This document shows positions 32,143-43,597 of a DNA stretch of 64,000 nucleotides, one piece after another (position 1 is the first letter of the stretch; every line of letters begins with the position of its first letter). Made by a program: the position numbers and the translations under genes. This stretch comes from Lonicera japonica. Lineage: Eukaryota; Streptophyta; Magnoliopsida; Dipsacales; Caprifoliaceae. The notes under the pieces were generated by a model. The model was not told where the DNA came from and searched no databases. It saw only the letters and a list, made by a program, of their open reading frames with translations. Location of the stretch: assembly GCA_021464415.1 (NCBI GenBank), contig CM038470.1, positions 38,992,099 to 39,056,098 of the forward strand. The letters are read 5' to 3'.

Positions 32143-33613
32143 TAATGGAGACATAAATACAGGATCGTTTGATATTGCGTATAGATTGAACAAAAAACTT
32201 TTGCTAAAACCCTATAAGAATAAATGGATTTCACCTTTGTGGATCATGTAGAGGATCCATATGAAGAGAATATGGCTTGAAAGTATCAAATTGTGATTTG
32301 GTCATATTTTTTTAATTCTCGCTGGGCTGCGAAAATCGATTGTTTTCGCCACCAAGACGACTTCTGATCGTTCTGATTTTTTATATCATTAAAGTAAATT
32401 TGCGTTCCAAACGACATATCCAAAAATCAGCCCGATCCAACGGTGCGATCAAAAGTTACGATTGATTTACGATTGCAGTGCCAAAAACCTAAAGATCTTC
32501 TATCGTATTCCTTCCGCCATCAAATCTTGCACCGAGTGTGGGCTATGGTATCACTAAGATTTTATCCTCTCTCAATAGAACAAACCCTAACTCATGAGAA
32601 TTATTGTTATTATGAGAAGAGACAAAGGCCGGCGTATATATAGGGCTACGATAGGGACCTTAAGGAGAAATAAGTGTTTGGGCTTCCTATGGAAAGTTGG
32701 AATCCTAATTCCACTATGAATTAGTTCTTTCCATAAATTATAATTCACACCACTGAAGAATTATAATTGGACTCCCGTCCTTATCTCAAAATTATATTTC
32801 GAGCTCCTTATTATTAAATACTTATTATTCTCCCCACATTAACATTACAGATAACCGTTATTTAAATTAAATTACTGACAATTATATTTAAATGACTTCT
32901 TAATCCTTGAGCCTACCACTTAACTTATTTGATATGTCGGATTAACATAATCCACCTGCAGGGTTTGACATGATCAAAACTTATAAGCTTCTCAAGGGGC
33001 TATCATTAATCCCTATACCAGGACGTGGATTCCGTCAATAATTAATATTCATCATACATATAGTGTCGTCATCCAACTCACGAAGATTATTGATCCATAA
33101 ATGAATCTCACTCTTATTTAGTCAAAACAACAAACACTACATATATATGTCTATTAATTATTTCAAGATTAAGAGCATAAGTAATCATAATAACCATGGG
33201 ATTTTAAATTGTTTCATATAGTCAGTATAAAAACAATTAACCCAAACTGGTCCTATTCAACACACACAAAGTGTACTAGCACAACGAGTTAAAACTATAT
33301 TGTTTCCTGTAGTTAAGATAAACTATTAAAACTTGTGCTACAATCCTACCAATGGGTGTCCAATTTCATCTAAGATTGTGAACCATTAAACTTATATTTC
33401 ACAAGAACTGATGATATGATCTTCTGTGTGTAAGCTATACTCTACACACCAAATCATCTACTATATGGAATAAAAGACACACATGCACAATATTTAAATA
33501 AATAATATAATGCAACCATTGCCCATAAAGATTCTCATTAAAATAGCAAAACCAAGTTTATAGCATATCCTAACCAATAAGAAAATTATGGTCTTTAGTA
33601 TATCACTCTAACC
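32143..33613 (-). repeat. 5' LTR of the second copia copy
   Basis: 1,471 bp, same family as 10,243-11,714. Both termini carry one substitution (TAATGG instead of TGATGG; ...CTAACC instead of CTAACA on the plus strand). Minus-strand TATA near 32,636. It uses the ACGACTTCTGATC block type seen in the first element's 3' LTR. No TSD can be checked because the other end is lost. Confidence 0.88.
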
Positions 33614-34551
33614 ATCATCCCTAAGGTTTATTATGCAGGACAAACTACAAGGCTTGTGTCTCTTATAACTCGAAAGAAATGTCATTCTCAGTGGTTGACC
33701 AAAATGAAGAATAATGAGACCTTACAACGACTTAATACAGTATCCAAGAAAAGTTAAGGCATCTTGTGCCCCGGAGTTAGCGTATAACTCTCTAAAAGGT
33801 GAAAGGCTCTAAAACTCACAGGGTTTTTAGTCTCCATGATTATTCTATCAGGGTCACTAGAGAATATCTCTCTCTTTAACTAAGAATATCATGATGCAGC
33901 TTGTGCATAGAATGTGCTTAGTTTTAAGAGTTCATGGTGCAATATGCCTTATATAGTATTGTTTAACTCAACTAGTATTAGCAACCATAATCTTCTTATG
34001 AGCACAATTATCCTTAGTATTCGGTCTCTTCATGGATAAGGTACTACACTGCCAAAGCCTAAACTTTTTTTTATTTAATTTTTTTTTAAATTACCCATTC
34101 TTTTGAAAAACATTTTGTTTCTAAAAATGATTTTCTCAAAAAGCGGTATGATTTTTATAAAATTCTCACCCCCAAACAGAAGGAACATCGTCCACGATGT
34201 TGATGAAAATACAAGTAGAAGAGAAAAAAGGAATTACCTTCGGTGACTGCTCAATCAAAATATACCAAGAAATTACCAGGGAGAGGAAGTACAATATGCT
34301 AACTATAACTTGAATATATCAGAAGCAATGTACAAGTCTATAATAATAAAAGTATCGGACATAAAAAGACATGTACTCAGAAACAAACTAAGACAGGGGA
34401 TGAAGACCACCCCCAAACAGAATTCGGGTATCCTAAAACAATTAGGTTGCCTCCCAAAAGCGCTAAGTTTACTGTCTTCAGCCAGACAAAGCGGGCTACT
34501 TCAAGAGAAAAGAATGGAACATAGGCTCTATCCCCAAATAGATTGAAAATA
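33614..34551 (-). other. Non-coding region 3' of the Athila pol
   Basis: No gene seen. Contains an inverted ACATCGTCCACGATGT near 34,185 and, on the minus strand, a TTTTGGGAGGCAACCTAA-type sequence near 34,440-34,460 common after integrase in Athila-like elements. T-rich tract at 34,066-34,090. No LTR boundary could be identified. Confidence 0.4.
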
Positions 34552-37500
34552 TCAATCCTGATAAACTGGATCTATGAGATCAATTTGCTTAACCTGGGAA
34601 GTGGTTAATTCATGGAAAGGTTTTAGACGTTGACCATTGACTTGGAAAGTACTGCCATCTTTGGGGTTTTCAATAGTGATTGCCCCATAAAGTGTGGTGG
34701 AAAGGACGAGGAATGGGCCAGACCATCTGGTTTTAAATTTTCCAGGAAAGAGATGGAGTCGTGAATCATAAAGCAAGACTTTTTGACCAGGGTGAAACTC
34801 TTTCCTAAGGATGCTTTTATCATGGATCCATTTAATTTTGTCCTTATACTATTTAGACAAATCATAAGCATCATTTCGCAACTCCTCAAGTTCATTAAGT
34901 TGCAACTTCCTATGTTCACTTGCCTCATCTAAATCAAAGTTAAGGGCTTTAATGGCCCAATAAGCATTATGCTCAAGTTTAACAGGTAAATGACAGGGTT
35001 TACCAAAGACTAGACGGTAGGGAGACATGCCAATAGGAGTCTTAAAGGCTGTACGATAAGCCCACAAAGCATCAGCTAAATGCAAAGACCAGTCTTTCCA
35101 TGTGGGATTGACTGTCTTTTCAAGAATCTGCTTTATTTGACGATTTGAAACTTCTACCTGTCCATTAGTTTGATGATGATATGCTAGGGTAACTTTGTGA
35201 GTGACACCATACCGTTTGACTAGATGCTCAAAAACTTTATTGCAAAAGTGTGTCCCCCCATCACTAATAATAACTTTAGGTGTACCAAAACGTGCAAAGA
35301 TGCACTCCTTCAGAAAGTTGACCACAACCCGGTGATCATTGGTGCGGCATCCAATTGCCTCAATCCACTTAAAGACATAATCTACAGCAACCAAGATATA
35401 TTGGAAACCATGAGAAGACGGGAAAGGACCCATGAAATCGATGCCGCATACATCAAAAATTTCAATTATCAAAATGGGAGTGAGTGGCATCATGTGCCTA
35501 CGAGACATACGACCTAATCGTTGACATTTTGCACAAGCCCGACAATAATCATGGGCATCTTTAAACAAGGTAGGCCAGTAAAATCCTCTTTGCAGAACTT
35601 TTGCTGCGGTTTTCTTGGAACTAAAATGGCCTCCACAAGCATGATCATGGCAAAAGGACAAGATTCTGGACTGCTCATACTCTGGGATACATCTACGAAT
35701 GATTTGATCAAGACAATATTTGAAAAGGTAAGGATCATCCCAAGGGTAATATTTCACCATTGACAAGAATTTGTATCTATCTTGCTTAGTCCAATTGTTA
35801 GGAAGTTGGTTTGTGACTAGAAAAATCATAATGTCTGCAAACCAAGGAGAATGAGAAAGAGCAAAAAGTTGCTCATCTGGGAAGGATTCAGAAATCGGTA
35901 AGTGATTGTCATGGGAGACGACCGTAAGCCTAAACAAATGGTCAGCAACCACATTTTTAGTACCCTTCTTATCTCGGATGGCTAAGTCAAACTTTTGTAG
36001 CAAAAGGATCCAGCGGATGAGTCGTGGTTTAGCATGCCTTTTAGCAAGGAGATGCCTTAAAGCTGCATGGTCAGTGCAAACGATGACACAGGACCCTAAA
36101 AGGTAGGCTCAAAATTTGTCAAGGGCAAATACAATTGCTGACAATTCTTTTTCAGTGGTGGTATAATTGACTTGGGCTGGGTCAAGGGTCTTACTGGCAT
36201 AATAAATGACATGAGGAAGTTTGTTAACTCTTTGGCCCAACACAGCCCCAATGGCGTGGTCAGATGCATCGCACATTATTTCAAAAGGTATGCTCCAGTC
36301 AGGAGGGCAAATGATTGGAGCTGATGTTAGCTCGGCCTTAAGACACTCAAAGGCTGCAACACATGATTCATCAAAGATAAAAGGAGCATCTTTAGCAAGA
36401 AGATTGGTCAAAGGTCGGGCAATATTAGAAAAATCTTTAATAAAGTGACGATAGAAGCTTGCATGCCCTAAAAAGGAACGAATATCCTTAACTGATTTTG
36501 GAAGTGGGAGAGAGAAAATCAAATCTACCTTAGCTTTATAGACCTCAATCCCATTAGAAGAGATGACATGACCTAAGACAATGCTTTTCTTGACCATGAA
36601 ATGACATTTTTCACAATTTCAGACAAGATTTTTTTCTTGACAGCGCTCTAAGACCATGGTGAGATGGGATAGACATTCATTAAATGAAGATCCATAGATA
36701 GATAAATCATCCATAAAGACCTCTAAAAATCATTCCACCATGTCGCTAAAAATGCTAGTCATACACCTTTAAAAGTTCGCAGGTGCATTGCAAAGGCCGA
36801 AAGACATACGAGAATAGGCAAAAGTGCCAAATGGACATGTAAAGGTAGTTTTTTCTTGGTCTTCTGGAGCGATGGGTATTTGGTTATACCCAGAGTAACC
36901 ATCTAGAAAACAATAGAATGAATGGCCTGCAAGACACTCGAGCATTTGATCAATGAAGGGAAGAGGAAAGTGGTATTTCCTTGTGACAGAATTCAATTTT
37001 CGATAATCAACGCAAACTCACCACCCAGTTTGGACTCGGGTTGGTACTAACTCATTCTCACTATTTTTCATAACGGTGATTCTAGAATTTTTTGGAACAA
37101 CATGGACAGGGCTGACCCATTGACTATCAGAGATTGGGTATATAATACCTGAATTAAGTAATTTTAGCACCTCACTACGAACAACTTCTTTCATGGCTGG
37201 GTAAAGTCGACGTTGTGGTTCTTGAGAAGGTTTTGCGGCTTCCTCTAAGTGAATGTGATGGCTGCAAATAGTCGGACTAATACCTTTGAGGTCAGAAATG
37301 GTCCAACCTAAGGTAGACTTGTATTGTTGAAGGACGTCAAACAACTAAGCTTCTTGTTCTGTAGTAAGATCAGAAGCAACAATGACAGGATGGTTGGTAC
37401 TTGGACCTTGACGGATATATTGTAACTCAGAAGGTAGAGGTTTCAGGTCCAAAGGTTTTGGTGAGGTGTCAACAAGAGGGGAGATGGACTCATGCTCAGG

Positions 37501-37839
37501 TGTGGGAGACTCAATAACAGAATTACTCATAGGCACACTACTGGGCTCACTATGGACAATTAGAAGATCTTCAGGCTTAAGAGGATTGAAGCGATCGGCC
37601 CAACTATCAAGATCCATAGATGGGATGGAGTCTAACAAAGCATTGACTTCACTAATGGAATCATCTATATCAAAATCATACCTAAAATAGCTCATACATT
37701 GATGTAGTGCATTGTCTGGAAACGAGTGGTCTACCATATCTTGAACTAGACTATCGATGACACAGACTTCCTCTATCAAGTCAACATCAGAAGGTTGTTT
37801 CATGAGTTGAAAAATGTTGACTTCCATAGTTACGTTCAA
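34552..37839 (-). pseudogene. Athila-type Ty3/gypsy pol remnant (linker, RT, RNase H, integrase)
   Basis: All pieces (starts 37,839; 37,344; 36,996; 36,597; 36,003; 34,776) share one reading frame; I see only stop codons and no frameshift, including TAG at 37,345, TGA at 37,018 and near 36,110, and TAA near 36,768. Order: pre-RT linker; RT with FLDGYSGYNQIPIAPEDQEKT, MSFGLCNAP and FMDD near 36,710; RNase H (CDASDHAIGAVL near 36,260; [18 protein letters not shown] near 36,050); integrase with [21 protein letters not shown] and [12 protein letters not shown]-terminal PGKFKTRWSGPF. The integrase motifs are typical of Athila. Gag and protease are not present. Confidence 0.88.
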
Positions 37840-38133
37840 GTTTTATGATCACTAGTACCAAGTTATGTCGCTTTCTGAGAGTAGAAACGTAGTTGTGAGA
37901 ATAAAACGGGAGAATTTTAAGTGTTGATCCGAGATGTGACTAAATAGGTCAGGGGTATAACGAGACGCTATAGGGATGTTCTATGCTGGTTCTTTGGGAG
38001 TTTGGCATAGTACTCCAAAATTTCCTTTTCAGGTGGCTCGCGGTCGCACGTCTCATTTACTAAGTATGAACAAGGAATCTAGAATGGTACAAGGGAGAAT
38101 GCGATTATTTGCCCATTATGCGTGAGTGGGAGA
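37840..38133. other. Unassigned stretch, possibly 3' end of a copia element
   Basis: No coding potential recognised. It ends in GTGAGTGGGAGA, which looks like a copia polypurine tract directly in front of the LTR-like segment at 38,134. The break from Athila sequence is not sharply defined. Confidence 0.3.
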
Positions 38134-38458
38134 TGTTGATTTTTGGGCCTGTTGGTTTAGCCCAACAGGGACACTCATAGTGGGCCTTATGGTTTCAAAG
38201 CCCTTTAAGCGTAATGATATATATTTATGTCTTTAGACCTAAATAACAGTACACAATACGCAACATAATTAGAGGCGGCCGTCATCTCTTCTTAAGCACA
38301 TTCTAGGGATCCTTGTAGAGAGTACTTGAAGCTGTGGGGATAGTGGTAGTCGTTCGTGTAAAGCTACACAACGCGAGTATTGTAAGGCTAATCGCACAAA
38401 ATCCAAATTAATTCGTTGCGTATACAGGTATGGGATACTTGTATTATTTTTTCCAACA
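38134..38458 (+). repeat. Short copia-like LTR
   Basis: Starts TGTTGATTTTTGGG directly after a purine tract and contains TGTTGGTTTAGCCCAACA as an internal inverted pair. It may end at ...TTCCAACA (38,458), giving 5 bp TGTTG/CAACA inverted ends. No matching partner in the window, so the boundary is tentative. Confidence 0.4.
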
Positions 38459-38564
38459 TTATTGTAGCGTCATTTATTTGCCTTCTTGAAAACGATTATA
38501 AGTTTAGTTCTTTGTTTTTCCAGGTTTTTCAACCCAAGCCCCTTTGTATTTCATTAGAAAATAA

Positions 38565-39087
38565 TTATTTTTATGACCCGTTCTTTATTAAATATGAGAT
38601 AATGACAAAATCACATTATTTCATGAATAAAAATGGATTGACTTTCTATCTTAAAAAGATTAAAAATAATTAATAAAACAAACTAATTTCATCTTGTTTT
38701 TAACTTCTTTGTTGAATGTGACATTAAGTTAATTCTAAATATTTTTGTACCACCAATTATAAATTTTCCTCAAAGCAAACATAAAGTTAAAAAAACAAAT
38801 ATAATGGTGAATCCGGAAGTGTCATGAAAATAAATAACACTAATTTTTTTAAAAAAAATATAGTCATAATAAAATCAAATTATTTCAACTTTTTATGACT
38901 TTTTTTCATAAATGACATAAAAAAATGATGGTTAGTCAGAAAAGGTCGTGAAAAATAAACAAATGTGACTATTTTTTTGAAAAAAAAGTCATAAAATTAA
39001 ACTATGTCACATTTTATGACATTTTTGTCAAAACTGACATAAAGTTAATTTGAAAAACAGTCATAAAAAGGTAAAATTCTTGTAGTG
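38565..39087 (-). mobile_element. CACTA-type DNA transposon end
   Basis: Terminates at 39,087 in ATTCTTGTAGTG, the reverse complement of the plant CACTA terminus CACTACAAGAAT. Subterminal TTTATGAC/GTCATAAA repeats in both orientations (for example near 38,566, 38,896, 38,990, 39,017, 39,061) are typical of CACTA ends. No matching other end and no transposase ORF, so this is a truncated or non-autonomous fragment. Confidence 0.65.
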
Positions 39088-39088
39088 G

Positions 39089-39214
39089 AATCCGACCCCG
39101 CAAGATTCTCGAGTTTTAAAATTTCATTTTTGAGGAAAAATGTGTTTTTAGAGTCGCCAGTTTATTTTACAAGAAAACAAACAAAAGATTTGTAAACAAG
39201 ATAATCCAAAAATG
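39089..39214 (-). repeat. Reversed fragment of a Tat LTR 3' end
   Basis: Reverse complement shows TTGTTTGTTTTCTTGTAAAA, then CTGGCGACTCT (39,150-39,160), matching the end region of the solo Tat LTR at 30,706-30,800. Confidence 0.7.
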
Positions 39215-39219
39215 GACTG

Positions 39220-40766
39220 TGTAATACCCCATTGGTTAATTTGATGTTAATCATGTTCCTTAATCGCATCTAAATCAGATTCTAGCTTGGAGTGATTATT
39301 TTTTATCCTCAGTGCTTTTTGATGATTTGGACACTTCATGCAAGTCACATTAGTCATATTACACATGCGTGTAGGCTCCAAATACACTTAGGGTAGCCAT
39401 AGCAAAGTTTGGCGCGCTAATAGCAAGAATTGGAGATTTCAGAGTTTAAAATCCATTTGTTTGATTTAGAACCTGAGCTATTGATGTGACGCCCTGAGTG
39501 ATGAGTACTCCCTTATGTGGAGAAATGGTAGCTCGAGCGATGAGTACTCCCTTATGTGGAGGAATGGTAGCTCAAAGGGGGCATCCCACACCGGAAGTTG
39601 GGGGATCCTTGGAGACCCATATAAGTAAGATATGGTCGCTAATTAAGTACGAGGCCTTTTGGGAGGCTCACTGGCTTCGGATCCCATGAGAACTCCGAAG
39701 TTAAGCGTGCTTGGACCAGAGCAATCCCAGGATGGGTGACCCCCTGGGAAGCTGGTCGTGAGCTCCCAAAAACAAAGCCGTGAGGGTAGATGTCCTGGGG
39801 TTGAGGCCTGTCTAGGACGCTACCCAGAGCGGACAATATCGTACTGAGGTGGGACCGGGTCGTTACAATTGTGTTGTGGACTATTTCATAGTCATTTACA
39901 CCTCATTATATCCCTCTTTTATCTCCCAATACCTTTCCAAAGTATTGCATTGAGTTTGGAAGAATTATTACAAATCTAGCGCAATCGTAATTTCATTACA
40001 ATTTTGATATAGCAGTGGTTTTTGGGTCATAACTTTTTCATCCGACGTCCAAATGGACCCTTGTTTATGCCATTGGAAAGGTAATTCGATTATCTACAAC
40101 TTTTGTGTTTGTACCGAGTCCAAATTCTCGTATTTTCAGGGTCAACGCAGCAATCAAAGTCAGTAGCATGCTGTTTTCCAGAACGGCCCACTGTTGTAGA
40201 TGCCTAGATAAGGCTGTGGAGACTGTCCCGAAATTTCCTAGGGACAACATGCTGTCCATAAGAACAGCGTGTTGTTGGTCGCCCAATAGCATGTTGTTGG
40301 ATAAAACAGCATGCTGTCGTCCCTGAGCATTAGATATTTATTTAATCTCTTCCCATTTTCTCTTCATTTTTTTTCACATACACCACAAGGGCTTAGAGAG
40401 AGAAAGAGAGTGGCGATTTTGGGAGTTTTGTTAGAGATCCAAACTCTTTGATCCAAGCTTGATTCAAGACCATCACCTTCATCTCCTTCATCACTATTCA
40501 TCATCTCCTACCTCCATTTCCTCCATTGGAGCTCAAGGAAAAGCTTGTAGCTTGGAGGATTTGCCATAAACTCTTCTCTCAACACTTCATGCTTGTGGAT
40601 TATCATCTTTTAAAGTGGGAACACTAATCCTAAAACCTTGATTTCAACCTTTGCTTGTTGCATTAGAGTTTTCTACAAAATTTGGGGGTTTTCTCGAAAA
40701 AACCCAGGTTGTGATGATTGCATGTGGGTTGGGCTACTGTAATCTTCAATTAATGGTTAATAATAG
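39220..40766 (+). repeat. 5' LTR of element C, containing a Cassandra
   Basis: Starts TGTAATACCCCATTGG and matches 53,337-54,258 plus 59,657-59,955. The end is set just before the primer-site-like TTGGTATGAGAG at 40,767; the usual terminal CA is not seen. Includes a 'CACAAGGGCTTAGAGAGAG' leader-like segment near 40,384. Confidence 0.82.
39485..39867 (+). mobile_element. Second Cassandra solo LTR with 5S rRNA sequence
   Basis: 383 bp, nearly identical to the copy at 27,133. 5S-like segment near 39,679-39,757 with GAACTCCGAAGTTAAGCGTG and GGATGGGTGACC. Flanked by ATTGA (39,480-39,484) and ATTGT (39,868-39,872); the empty site in the other LTR of C (53,595) reads CTATTGTGTTGTGG, confirming the insertion. 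Confidence 0.93.
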
Positions 40767-41467
40767 TTGGTATGAGAGAATTAGGTCTAATTTTCTTCAC
40801 GGGGTTCATGGGTAGTTACATGTTTTGGGTGAGCGTTGTGAGTATGATCCGTCAAGTCTCGATTTGTTCCACATTAGGGATTTCCCGTTTACGAAATAAA
40901 TAGATATTCCCTACTCAACGTGTTCTCTTCTTTTTAGGATGTTAGCGACACAGGTGTTGCAAATTCCTCTTTTCGGAGTATTGGTGTTGGGACCAACTCC
41001 ACTTTGGAAATAGTGGAGAAGGTTGACGCAGCTGTTCAAACCGACTAGTTAGAGATCTTTTCCTTCGATCCATGTGTTGCTAGAGGGGAGCGTGGGTCTC
41101 TGGCCCATGCATGCTATAATTGTGGGTCATCTAAACATATGTTGAAGTGTTTCCCTTTTAGGATGAGTGGTTCTAGACAGGTTGTGAGTGGTGGTGAACG
41201 ATTAGTCAAGCATCTTCGTCAAGAGTTGATCCTGGGGACTGCGGAGGTTTCCCCATCCACAGCTATGCCGATAGAGTATGCTCCAAAGGGTCCTAGAACT
41301 GGGTGCTTCATCTATGAGAGTCTCAGTCACTATTATAAGAAATGCCCTAGGCGTGGGGAGAGGCGTCCAATCGAAGTGGCGCAGCAGAAGCGTGGTGGAG
41401 TTAGTGGTTTGGGTGCTAACAGGTCTTCACGTGTGTGTACTCTTGGTTTGAGCAAGCCTTAGGGAAT
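40767..41467 (+). pseudogene. Element C primer site and gag fragment with zinc knuckles
   Basis: Begins with a tRNA-iMet-like primer site TTGGTATGAGAG (one mismatch). Near 41,107-41,460 the frame encodes HACYNCGSSKHMLKCFP, a knuckle with one residue missing before the last Cys, then GCFIYESLSHYYKKCPRR, whose second Cys reads Tyr. It stops at 41,462. The rest of gag and all of pol are absent. The TSD GGAAT (41,463-41,467) marks where element B inserted. Confidence 0.72.
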
Positions 41468-41805
41468 TGTGAACACCCCAATTCATGACTCTAGTCTGAA
41501 CAATGGTTTTTTATAAAACAAGTATTTCACATTAGGTCTTGAGTCATCATGCATATAGAAGACTGTTAGGAAAGACTTTGATTTCGAATCCCTTGGGAGT
41601 CTGATTTGACCAATGTTGCCACTTCGCTTACTAGGACGGGGCATTTTTGAATTGCCAGCTGCACGACCCCAACTGCACGGTTACGTGCCAGCTGTACAGT
41701 TGGGCCCTAGCCGCAGCTCCCAAACCGCAAGCGCCAATTGCTCGGCCCAGCCGCAGCCTCCAACCACACGCCCCAGCTGCATGCGTCAGTCACATGGCCC
41801 AACCA
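41468..41805 (+). repeat. Truncated 5' LTR of Tat element B
   Basis: TGTGAACACCCCAATTC start, matching 50,986 onward; retains the GC-rich array (about 41,650-41,800) but lacks the TATA box and the rest of the LTR. It joins directly to the end of the DUF7745-like gene. Confidence 0.85.
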
Positions 41806-42993
41806 GGTGTCCGCTAAAGCTATTTCGTCTGTCACTCGGGTGTCCGCATACCGAAACCATCTCATTAACATCGGATCGTGCTCAACCATCTGATGAACAC
41901 ACCGCCAAATATGTATAACAACATCAGCCCGAGTCACCTGCACAATACCAAACTCTGCGCCATGAAACCGACGGGTATAACGGGTAGACCATAAGCCTTG
42001 CAAAGTCGTCTCCAGCCTGGGGTGATAGGAAGAGCAACAGAAGAAAAGTCTCTCAAAGGAAGAGGCACACTCAAAGGGATGTAAAACTACCTCGTCAAAC
42101 GCCCGGGTATATAAAAATGACGTCTCCCTCAATCCACAAATCCGGATATAGTTCTGCCCACCCATGCTCATGATCATCGTCCTCAGACGCCACCAAAGAA
42201 TGTCCCAACGAATCGAAGAGGCAGACTCCGAGAAATGGATGCTCCAATCAAAAGATATCAATCAATAAACCATAGCATAGTCGTGACGAAGAAAGAAATC
42301 TCGAGAATCCCAAGGAAGACGAGGCTCCAAAAATCGAAACCTCTCAGTCACCCACATGTGTAACAGATAGGGCTGCCTCGAAAAAAATCAGACTGACACT
42401 GTACTAGCACATCTAAACCATTTAGTGTCTCCACCAACAAAATGGGAGTCATTAAATGACGGCATCAAGCCTCAGCCACAACCCGGATAATCAAAGGGTC
42501 TATAAGAATTGCATCACCCGTAACCAAAACCATCTGAGAAAAAGCACAAATAAGACAAGCAGAAGTCCGACCTGAATAATATGCCAGGTCATCACTATGG
42601 TGTATGAAGACGTCCACCATCCGACGCAGGTGAAGTCGTCCATCTACTATCATCGACCGGCACTCACTATCCCTCAAGCTCAAAAACTTGACTAGCATGA
42701 CCCGAGGGCTCCTACTATCTCTCAAGGACGCCAACGGCCAAGTCATATCCTTGTCACATCAGCACTATGAACTCCTTGATCGTCGAACACAACTCATCTA
42801 ACCTGATGAGAAAATAATGATCCTCTGGATCCCAGAAATCAACAAGACCTCGCAGAAAAGACCAATTGATCTCATGAGAGCACCATCGATGTAAGTGACT
42901 CATATCACCCCAATTAAGGCCACAATCAGCCTCAGCTAAAGCTACATAGTCGGACAAAAGAGTAAAAGCTGCGCTGGTACGAAAAGTAGACAT
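41806..42993 (-). pseudogene. DUF7745-like antisense gene, copy B
   Basis: Three ORF pieces (42,993-42,754; 42,746-42,465; 42,261 downward) align with the copy at 5,152-3,951. They retain FWDPEDHYFLIRLDELCSTIKEF, MTWPLASLRDSRSPRVML and the RYTRRFHGAE region. Lesions differ from copy A: a TGA stop plus an extra base near 42,750, and stop codons and shifts between 42,465 and 42,261. The conserved C-terminus (RVTDEIALA) runs into LTR sequence near 41,806, so the original stop is lost. Not functional. Confidence 0.68.
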
Positions 42994-43077
42994 AGTGACA
43001 AAGAAGGAGGAGGTTTTTAGGCTAAAAAGATAGAATGGGTATGGAACACAATGAGAAAAAAGGACAAATTTGCGCTC

Positions 43078-43180
43078 TATTTATAGCATAAAGTACAGGC
43101 CAACCGCACAGCTGGTTCACAATCGTGCAGTTGGCCACCAACCGTATGGCTCTCCCTTATAGTTGGGGCCTGCGGTTGGC
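43078..43180 (-). promoter_or_regulatory. Promoter of the copy B DUF7745-like gene
   Basis: TATAAATA on the minus strand at 43,078-43,085, with CCAACCGTATGGCT or CCAACCGCACAGCT units at 43,095-43,180 upstream. Same layout as 5,239-5,360; the palindromic cores are more degraded. Confidence 0.58.
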
Positions 43181-43597
43181 ACTTCCCCTTTAACAAAAAA
43201 TTTCGATCTCTTCAAACCTTTTCCCAATATATCATGATACGAATATTACCATACTTTATTTAGGAAGAACGATCCATTATTGCATGCATATAGGTTTAAT
43301 AATTACTTGCCAACATATATACTTAACCGTTTTCACAAAAAATTTGTAACGATTTTATCACATTCTCATATTTCAAACACATCACATAACACACAGACAT
43401 ATTTTCTTCAAAATAAATACTTCATCATTAAATATTAATAAAAAACCTAGTCGCAATAATTTAACACTTAAAAATAAACCACTTGTTCACAAAAACACCT
43501 AAAATTCATAACTTATTCAAAAAACTGAAGTTTTTCTCAAAAACCTAAAACCTAAAACCATCACTGAACCATCTAAAATAAACCATCAAAAGAGCCG
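43181..43597. other. AT-rich spacer between antisense genes, copy B
   Basis: Counterpart of 5,361-5,935. Nothing coding seen. The catgatacgaatattacc segment near 43,233 is conserved with copy A. Confidence 0.5.
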
